This document shows, one piece after another, positions 56,155 to 64,000 of a DNA stretch of 64,000 bases. Every line of letters starts with the position of its first letter. The stretch's first letter is position 1. The translations under genes and the position numbers were made by a program. The notes under the pieces are model-generated. The model was not told the DNA's origin, made no database searches, and worked only from the letters and a program-made list of their open reading frames with translations. The stretch comes from Rutidosis leptorrhynchoides (lineage: Eukaryota > Streptophyta > Magnoliopsida > Asterales > Asteraceae): contig NC_092339.1 of NCBI RefSeq assembly GCF_046630445.1, forward strand, positions 74,779,501 to 74,843,500, in the 5' to 3' direction.

Positions 56155-58679
56155 CGATTACAATTATGTATATTAATAAATATACAAATGATATAGGTTC
56201 GTGAATCTAAAGGCCAACCCTGCATTGTTCAATATAGTCATATGTATTTTTACTACAAAATACATTAGGTGAGTTTCATTTACCTTTTTACCCTTTATAT
56301 TTTTGGTCTGAGAATACATGCGCAATTTTTATAAATATTTTACGAAATAGACACATGTAATTGAAACTACATTATATGGTTGAATGATCGAAGTCGAATA
56401 TGCCCCTTTTAGCTTGTGTAATGACCCGGAAATTTTTGACCAAATTTAAAACTTGAACTTTATATGTTTCCGACACGATAAGCAAAAATCTGTAATTTTG
56501 AGTCTAGAAAGTTTGAAAACTTTATTCGGATAATTAGTTACCCTTTAACCATGCCTGACGGTTCACGAACAACTATGTGTATATATAATATATACTCATT
56601 AACTGAAAATGTTAATAAGTATTAAGAGTATAATACTTTACATAAATTTAATTATTTCAATATGTATAGGCATATGTGAAATTGTTATATTATTATTGTT
56701 ACTTTTATTATTAAGTATTAATGTTAATATTAATAACAACGTCATATGATTACTTTAATCTTATATATATAAAATTAATATATACTTAATTTGTTATATC
56801 ATTATTATTATAAATGGTAAAAAAAAAATTATAAATTTTAAGTGTTATCAAGATTATTCTTAATGTTGTTACTAAAAATTACTAGTTAAAGTTATTATTA
56901 CCATATTATTATCAATATCTTTACTATTATTATTATTTAAAATTATTATCATTTTTAATATCAAATATTATTATTAATATTAATAGAATTATTATTATTA
57001 AGATAATTATTTATATCTAATACTAAAAATAAATGTAATATATAAATCACTATCAGTTTATTTATTATGATATTTATTTATTAATAGAATTATTACTATT
57101 AAAGATATTTATTACTAAATATAAATATTAAATATAATAAATCATTTATCATGATTAGGCGTAATTTTTTTTTTATATATATCACTATCTGTATCCTTTC
57201 TAATTTGTTATTTCTTTCTGCTTCTATTGCACTCGTGAACATTTGTCGAGTACACATCTACAAAGCATTCTATCTATCAGCTCAATTGATAAAAACAGAT
57301 TCCCTCAATTTTTCCTCAATCATCTTATCTTCTCCGATTCTATAAATCCTCGACCACCTTTATATCTATATATTAACTCTTTAAATCATCATCATTATCA
57401 TCTCAAATACCTGCTCGTTTTCTGTATTTCTGCTGCATGTACGTTCATCACCAAAAAGGGCTGTTGAAAATTCATCACCATAGAACCACCTTAACCACCT
57501 CACCTTAAGACCCACAACCCATCTTAATTACCTGCTGTTGCAACTGTCCTGAATCTGTTTCCTATTCAAGCCAAACAAACGGGACAACCATAAATCCACA
57601 ACAACCTCCACCCAATCGTCACCACCATCTATAACCGGGAACCACCATACAAGAATCACCATCCACCACTTTCTTTTCTAACAATCATCACCTTAACATC
57701 ACCACAAAACACCCTAGTCACAACCTGCGTATATATTTTTTTTTTTCTGTTTCTTATTAGAACCCAATCATTCGCCACCCTACTCTCTTTCTTCCTCCTA
57801 TTCTTCTTCGTGAACCCCAAAACCACCACTCAAACCCACATCAAATCATCACCACTACTTGAACCACTTCCTGTTTGCTGTTAGAAATCAAAATCCAGAA
57901 ATAAATACTTGTGCCACTGTTTTATCTGTCGAATGTATAACAACATGGAATAGGTGTAAGGATACCTGATACATCCTTCTATTTTTTCTTGATCGATTAA
58001 ACCCAGACACCTTCGAAACCACATATTCTTGGTTCTGTTTGCAAACACCATCCTTTATATTTATGTTGTTGTTCGAACCCAAAAGCCACCTGCAACTTCT
58101 CTTTATTATCAATACCTTTCTGCTCGAAATTAACCAAGAACACCCAAGTAATTTACCCTTTGTTTTCTTGTTCCTGTTTTTCTGAGTTTTCGAACACCTA
58201 CCATGGATTAAGCATGGTTGCTGTGGTCTGTTTTTGTTTCTGATCTATTCGAAACCAAACACCTCGAACCTGCAACTTATGTTGCTGCTCCCTCGCTCGA
58301 TTGAACACCAAAAACCCACAATTCTGTCTCGGATTAAAAATTGATTCTCTGATTGTGGTTAGATGATTAGAGATGATGACAAGTGAAGAGATAATTATAG
58401 GATGATAATGATGATTACATCGTGATTGAGATGATGACACGTTATTGTATCTGTTACCCCTTTTTACCTAACGATCAGATGGAGAATCCAAGAAACGTAG
58501 GGTTACTAGCTCACTATAAAAATTTCATGGATCGGATCTTTTAATTATTTTACTAATTGGGCTGTGTTAATTTAATTGAACTTTTATATATATGGGCCGA
58601 GACCAATCTCAACATCCTGTTGGGCCACGTCGAATCACGGAATATATAAATTCGATTAGGGTATTAAACAGAAAACTGA

Positions 58680-58748
58680 GACGGTTGGGTGGTTAGGCGT
58701 GTGGCGAGTGAATGAGAGGTCACGGGTTCGAGCCCTACAAAGGCCTAT
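58680..58748 (+). other. tRNA-like module in LARD-C LTR
   Basis: A-box-like ttgggtggttaggc (58685-58698) and B-box ggttcgagccc (58725-58735). Downstream come a T-run (58751-58755), 'aaggtagt' (58769-58776) and a TTA tract. The strongest B-box match of the set. Confidence 0.62.
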
Positions 58749-58790
58749 TCTTTTTAGAACTTCATTATAAGGTAGTTACTAGCATATTCA

Positions 58791-58791
<1 letters not shown>

Positions 58792-58852
<61 letters not shown>
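58792..58852. repeat. (TTA)n microsatellite
   Basis: Near-perfect TTA run of about 60 bp following the tRNA-like module. Confidence 0.95.
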
Positions 58853-58854
<2 letters not shown>

Positions 58855-59872
58855 GATTGATTTAATTATTAAAACTATCATTTTTGTTAAAAATTATAAT
58901 TATTATCATTTTTATTATTACTAGTATCGTCATTATAAAAAAAAAAAAAACATATTATTTTAAATATCAAAATTTTTTTTACTAATATTATTATTACTAA
59001 TACGATGAAATTTGTCATATTAAAATATACTTAACAAAACTATATTTATATTTTTATTTATTTAAAAATATAAAATAAATACGTTCAATTAGGTTATTAA
59101 TGAAATACATGATTAAGTAATAATTAAAAATCACTAAAAATATATATATTTGTTCGATTACAACATGAGTGTTAATATATACATAAATGATATAGGTTCG
59201 TGAATCCGAGGCCAACCCTACACTTGTTCAATGATGTTATATGTATTTTTACTACAAAATACATTAGGTGAGTATATAGTCCCTTTTAAACTTTAAATAT
59301 TTTGGGCTGAGAATACATGCGCTGTTTTTATAAATGATTTACGTTATGGACACAAGTAACTGAAAAATATATTCTACGTTGAGTTGTACCACTGGCATAC
59401 TTCCCTGTAGCTTGGTAACTATTATTTACAGCGGTATTGTAAACGCGAATCCTGTTGATAGATCTATCGGGCCTGACAACCCCAACCGGACTGGACGACC
59501 AGTATTCAACGGTTGCACAGTACTTCGTTTCGTGACTACACTTGGTACGGTGTAGTAAGATTTCATAATAAAGGGAATATGCGACGTGATTAAATGTTAA
59601 GTATGGTTACCAAGTGCTCAACCACTTAGAATATTTTTATTAAAATGTTTACATATGAAATCTTGTGGTCTATAGTTATAACGCTGCTAGCATCAAAGCT
59701 ATATATCTCACCAACTTTATGTTGACCTTTTAAAGCATGTTATTCTCAGGTACGAGTTAAGTCTTCCGCTGTGCATTTACTCATGATAAGGACATTACTT
59801 GGAGTCGATCATCGCAATGGAACCAAATGTTGAGGATTTCGTCCGGGAGGATAAGGTCGAGGTCTTTACAGG

Positions 59873-59884
59873 TGGTATCAGAGC
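59873..59884 (+). promoter_or_regulatory. PBS of LARD-C (initiator tRNA-Met type)
   Basis: tggtatcagagc begins two bases after the LTR end. Confidence 0.9.
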
Positions 59885-60239
59885 GGTGGTCTTAGTGAAC
59901 CAGGTCTTGCATTAGTGTGTCTGACTAGTAGTTGTTAGGATACATTAGTGAGTCTGGACTTCGACCGTGTCAACCTGTCAAAAAGTTTTGCTTATCATCC
60001 TAGTCAAAAATCATCTGCTTCTCATCCTTAGGAATTACCTACTCATCATTCTTAAGTCTAGACACGTCTTACTGCATTTAGTGCATCGATAGTGTATAGA
60101 CAAAATTCATATCTTAGCATATCTGTAGACTTGCCTGACATATGCCGTAAATTTCTCTGTAGTTTACGAAATCTTTGGTATTATACATAGATATTCTATA
60201 TAGCTAGAATATCATCCGACATCCGAAAAATCATTTCAC

Positions 60240-60505
60240 ATCAAAGATTCTTCTCATTTACCAAATTGCCCTCTTGACAATGAACTTGAAAGCACTTACC
60301 GGCGAACCTGTTCGAGAAACCATTTACCCTCTCATTTCTAGAATATCCCGTCACGATTATATAATATCCTATATTTCAAATCTTACTCACCCGCTCGTTT
60401 CAATCGTCAATCATCCCGACATAATATAAGAAGTTAACGAACTTCGCGCTCGCATGACTGCTTTGGAGAACATGGTGCGGAGATTACAAACACCAGCAGC
60501 ATAAT
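60240..60505 (+). pseudogene. LARD-C coiled-coil gag-like ORF, degenerate
   Basis: The sequence parallels 42330-42630 of LARD-B (for example cttaccggcgaacctgttcg). The coiled-coil part survives ('VNELRARMTALENMVRRLQ' can be read near 60430-60490), but stops and indels break the frame and the acidic head is missing. No protein is expected. Confidence 0.7.
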
Positions 60506-60898
60506 CCATACTACCATCATCAACGCCGACAGTACCCTTATCACCCCTATACCACAACCGCGTTGTAAACCTCAACATCGTAACCTGTACCTCGAATATC
60601 AACATTTCACGCCTCAATATTACCATCTGTACTTCGCGTATGAACTTCGTTCTACACATCGATCTACATCGATTATCTTCGCTTTATGTATCATTCTACC
60701 TCATTTCTCCTCGTTCGACATGGTGGTTATGTAATTTCTAAAGTTTTAGAGATTATGTAATCTAGTATTAACGATAAATCAAATGAGTTTTGACTCATTA
60801 AATCCATAATTACATCTGACGAAAATATATATGCAAGTATATTTTCATAAAGATTGTAATTAAAAATTCTTTCGTACAAACTTTTAATGGTGAAAATA

Positions 60899-60914
60899 TT
60901 TTAACGGGTGGGTA
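60899..60914 (+). promoter_or_regulatory. Internal (central) PPT-like tract of LARD-C
   Basis: ttttaacgggtgggta shares 15 identical bases with the 3' PPT (63359-63374) and lies about 1.0 kb after the PBS. Confidence 0.55.
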
Positions 60915-62655
60915 GTACCCGAGGAATATTTAGAATTCACATTAATAAGTTATACTGTACATTCTTCGAATCTGATTCAACGGTCAATTGCTATCCTACT
61001 TACAATCACCGATATACGTATCCGTTCATCACAAAATAACAATTTCCATTCAAATTTCATATTTGGATTTTTACCTATCCGAATCCAACAAGTGGCATAA
61101 AGAAGAAACATTGGACAAATTAAAAATTATTAGAAACACACGAATTAACTAATTGAAAATCTGTTAAGGATTCCACGCTAACTGTTCCGGCTAACTGTTC
61201 CCAGCTAACTGATTAACATTTAATTTATCGCAATTTACATTTTCGCAATTTTATTTATCGTCATTTAAATTCTGTTATTTACTTTTACGCACTATAAATA
61301 ACGGGACACGTATGCAAGGTTTCGACTTATCATATCGACCCATCTATATATATATTTCCGAACAACCGTAGACACTCTATATGTGAAGGTGGGAGTTGGC
61401 TATACAGGGTTGGAGTTGATTCCAAAATATATATATGGTTTGAGTTGTGATCGACACTGAGACCGGTACACGGGTCACGATACGTATTAATTAATTCGAA
61501 TATTATATATTTAATTTATATATGAATTTATCGGACTATTGGACTGCTAACTTTGGACAATTAAAATGAATTAAATTAAAATATTGATTATAACATATGA
61601 AACTAAATAATTCTTCAAGCTTGCCACTTGATTTCATCTTAAACTTCATTTGTATCTTGACAATTACAATTCGCGTTCAAACTTTTCATGATTTTTGAAA
61701 AATACCTCAACCGAGAAGTTGAACCAACCGCACTTCATCTACGAAAAAAAAAAAAAGATTAATGCACCTGGAAAACTCTCGAACCCAAATTCATAGTTTA
61801 ACACGTACCTGTGTTGAATCGTTTACTATTTATTAGCAAAAACAACCTTACGACTCCATTTCAAAGTAGCCAATTTTGTCACAGCTCCAGCAAGTTAACT
61901 TCAACTTCTCAGTAAGATTAGTTTATTATAACCTCGACATATATACGCTGTCCTTTCGTCGTCGTTATCGGAGAACCTTTTATATTCCACGACATCATCA
62001 GCAGATGTACCAGCAGCTCGTCGTCTCCTTGGCAGAACCCGCAATTAGTAATTTGAAAATCTCACAGAACTTCTTCAGTTATACCTATAACGTCTACCTC
62101 TAAGGATTACATATTCCGAATGTGAAGTTTCTGAAAAACACCCTGAACTATGAAGTAGTTCTTGAAATGCTGATGAAGCGGAAAAAACTATAAACGAATT
62201 TAGCAGTCAAAAGTTGACGATAAAGTATAATGTGTTGGTAAAGCTCAGAAAAGAGGAGGTTTGGAACTGGAAAACGGATTGAGCAAAGTATGAAGGAAAG
62301 TGAGGATAAATCACAAGAACTGAATCCGCTTTCAACGAATTCAAATAATTCAGTGCCTGCTGAAACCGTTAGTAAAAAAAAAAAACCCTACTCCTTATTC
62401 TAAACCTTTTCGGATGATATTCATCATTATCATCTTATTTTAGATATTATAAGATATCTTCATATCTCCCGTTATACATATTCTCCATATTTCTGGAGAT
62501 ATTTTCACAACTATTCTTATCTGAGATCATTTATCTCTCCGTAATATCTGCGTTACAACATAAAAGAAACTGTGTTAGTTTCTAAATTCTGAAACCATCG
62601 AGTTTAAAATATGAATGTTTTGAAGTAGTGTTAGGAACTGATGCTTGAATTATTA

Positions 62656-62690
62656 TAATATAATGAAACTTGATCAACTTCATTATATTA
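62656..62690. repeat. Conserved hairpin (LARD-C copy)
   Basis: Arms taatataatgaa and ttcattatatta around a ttgatcaa-containing loop, identical to the LARD-B hairpin. Confidence 0.75.
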
Positions 62691-63337
62691 CAGTAGTTCA
62701 TGTTAAGTTTCTAATGGAATGTGATGATTCACAGTACCATCATCATGTGCCATGTTACACGGCTCTAACATTTTATCTAATCTCTAAACATATCAAGAAA
62801 ATATTTTTCTTGATGATTCGGTCTTTTCCAGGATATTCTGGTAATTTAACAAATCAAAATCATGCCATTACCATTTCTTTCAAAGAACATTAGCTATGTT
62901 CATTCCAAATTTCATACCTACGAATTTCAGACCATTGCTCGTTTGACTCGAGGACGGGAAGAAGAAACGAAGGAATAAAGCCCCGCAATAGAAATTGGGG
63001 TAAAAATCACAGCAAATAGGAGGTGGATTTATAGTGAAATATTCGACAAGAGAAATCGAAACAGATTGCGCCATTAAATCAAAGAAGATCCTGATCGCCG
63101 AAGAATCAAATCCTATTACGAAGATTTTCTTTCCGTAAATTCCAGAAATCAATTTCAAACACGTCATTGGTTAAAACAAGTATATTTTTACTCATCTCAC
63201 TCTTTTGTGATAGCTTCACTCGTACGCTTCACATGATCGAATCGTTTTATCTATATCTCTCAATAACGATAAAACTCCATTATTACCTCATATTCGTCAT
63301 GAAAACATTCTTGTTGTTATCCATAACAACCTCTACC

Positions 63338-63374
63338 AAATTTCGAGGACGAAATTTCTTTAACGGGTGGGTAC
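63338..63374 (+). promoter_or_regulatory. Hairpin plus 3' PPT of LARD-C
   Basis: aaatttcg and cgaaattt arms, with a slightly longer loop than LARD-B, are followed by tttaacgggtgggtac, ending at the LTR border. Confidence 0.75.
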
Positions 63375-64000
63375 TGTAACGACCCGGAAATTTTCGACCA
63401 AATTTAAAACTTGAACTTTATATGTTTCCGACACGATAAGCAAAAATCTGTAATTTTGAGTCTAGAAAGTTTGAAAACTTTATTCGGATAATTAGTTACC
63501 CTTTAACCATGCCTGACGGTTCACGAACAACTATGTGTATATATAATATATACTCATTAACTGAAAATGTTAATAAGTATTAAGAGTATAATACTTTACA
63601 TAAATTTAATTATTTCAATATGTATAGGCATATGTGAAATTGTTATATTATTATTGTTACTTTTATTATTAAGTATTAATGTTAATATTAATAACAACGT
63701 CATATGATTACTTTAATCTTATATATATAAAATTAATATATACTTAATTTGTTATATCATTATTATTATAAATGGTAAAAAAAAAAATTATAAATTTTAA
63801 GTGTTATCAAGATTATTCTTAATGTTGTTACTAAAAATTACTAGTTAAAGTTATTATTACCATATTATTATCAATATCTTTACTATTATTATTATTTAAA
63901 ATTATTATCATTTTTAATATCAAATATTATTATTAATATTAATAGAATTATTATTATTAAGATAATTATTTATATCTAATACTAAAAATAAATGTAATAT
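63375..64000 (+). mobile_element. LARD-C 3' LTR, first 626 bp
   Basis: Starts tgtaacgacccgg and matches 56417-57041 almost perfectly. The window ends inside it. Confidence 0.92.

Larger units (their letters stand above)
56417..59870 (+). mobile_element. LARD-C 5' LTR (3454 bp), mosaic of A- and B-type LTRs
   Basis: The first about 2.85 kb has the A-type plan (leader-like CACC-rich stretch 57280-58440, tRNA-like module, TTA tract, 'ggttcgtgaatccgaggccaa'). From about 59275 the sequence alternates and then becomes nearly identical to the LARD-B LTR (compare 59340-59790 with 41045-41500). The last about 80 bp match neither. Short open frames inside show no gene features. Confidence 0.88.
60506..63337 (+). 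other. LARD-C non-coding interior
   Basis: Aligns in blocks with LARD-B 42640-45800. No protease, RT or integrase is present. Short open frames (61876-62103, 62645-62893, 62880-63167 minus) show nothing recognisable. Confidence 0.6.
56417..64000 (+). mobile_element. LARD-C: young non-autonomous LTR retrotransposon, runs off the window
   Basis: The 5' LTR (56417-59870) starts tgtaatgacccgg and ends ggtctttaca. PBS tggtatcagagc is at 59873. The interior ends with hairpin and PPT at about 63338-63374. The 3' LTR starts at 63375 and is cut by the window end. Over the 626 visible bases the two LTRs differ by two C/T changes at CpG and one base in an A-run. The left target site gcttg (56412-56416) lies inside the LARD-A3 LTR. 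There are no pol domains. Confidence 0.92.

Overview
The window is plant nuclear DNA, almost certainly from a large, repeat-rich eudicot genome. The retrotransposon families and short motifs (for example 'ttacggagtact') look like Asteraceae, but that assignment is inference. There is one convincing host gene, an intronless BAHD acyltransferase on the minus strand at 5210-6568. Everything else that can be identified is transposable-element sequence, much of it nested. There are no prokaryotic or organellar features and no CRISPR array.

Layout. 1-4843 is the 3' end of a large non-autonomous LTR element (called LARD-A1 here) with a 4.3 kb LTR. 4844-8899 is the host island: the BAHD gene with its polyA signal and TATA box, then a 5'-truncated LINE with perfect 16-bp target duplications, then the start of a broken PIF/Harbinger transposase gene (8900-9445). 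A minus-strand LARD-A2 interrupts that gene at 9446. Its left LTR (9446-13870) carries a clean hAT-type MITE. Its interior (13871-18785) carries an antisense gag-protease fragment. A 17.8-kb Athila-lineage Ty3/Gypsy element (18786-36568, TSD accac) sits in the PBS-proximal region of LARD-A2. The right LTR of LARD-A2 (36589 onward) was split by a very young LARD-B (38906-48713, TSD ttttc) and ends truncated near 48755. There follow a Ty3 gag-protease scrap (48756-49265), a minus-strand TR-GAG-like element (LTR 49266-51314, zinc-knuckle ORF 52129-52941), a LARD-A3 LTR (53223-56416), and LARD-C (56417 to the window end) inserted into that LTR.

How the parts work. The LARDs share an initiator-tRNA-Met PBS, a short coiled-coil gag-like ORF that is mostly degenerate, no pol, a conserved hairpin, a second internal copy of the polypurine tract, and a hairpin beside the 3' PPT. 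They must be mobilised by an autonomous partner elsewhere. The Athila-like element carries gag, protease, RT-RNaseH and integrase, interrupted by stops and frameshifts. It also has two unusual parts: a second retropepsin-like domain fused behind integrase, and an intact Athila-type ORF3 that appears to be expressed through a 640-bp intron placing an ATG exactly on the exon junction.

Most unusual signals: (i) the integrase-second-protease fusion, with the canonical protease having lost its catalytic Asp; (ii) tRNA-like modules with pol III A/B boxes, a T-run, a 'ggtagt' body motif and an (ATT)n tail embedded in the LARD-A and LARD-C LTRs; (iii) a duplicated, central-PPT-like tract in the LARDs; (iv) a recurring GATC-centred motif forming stem-loops in the Athila-like LTRs and leader; and (v) a LARD-C LTR that is a mosaic of the A and B LTR types.
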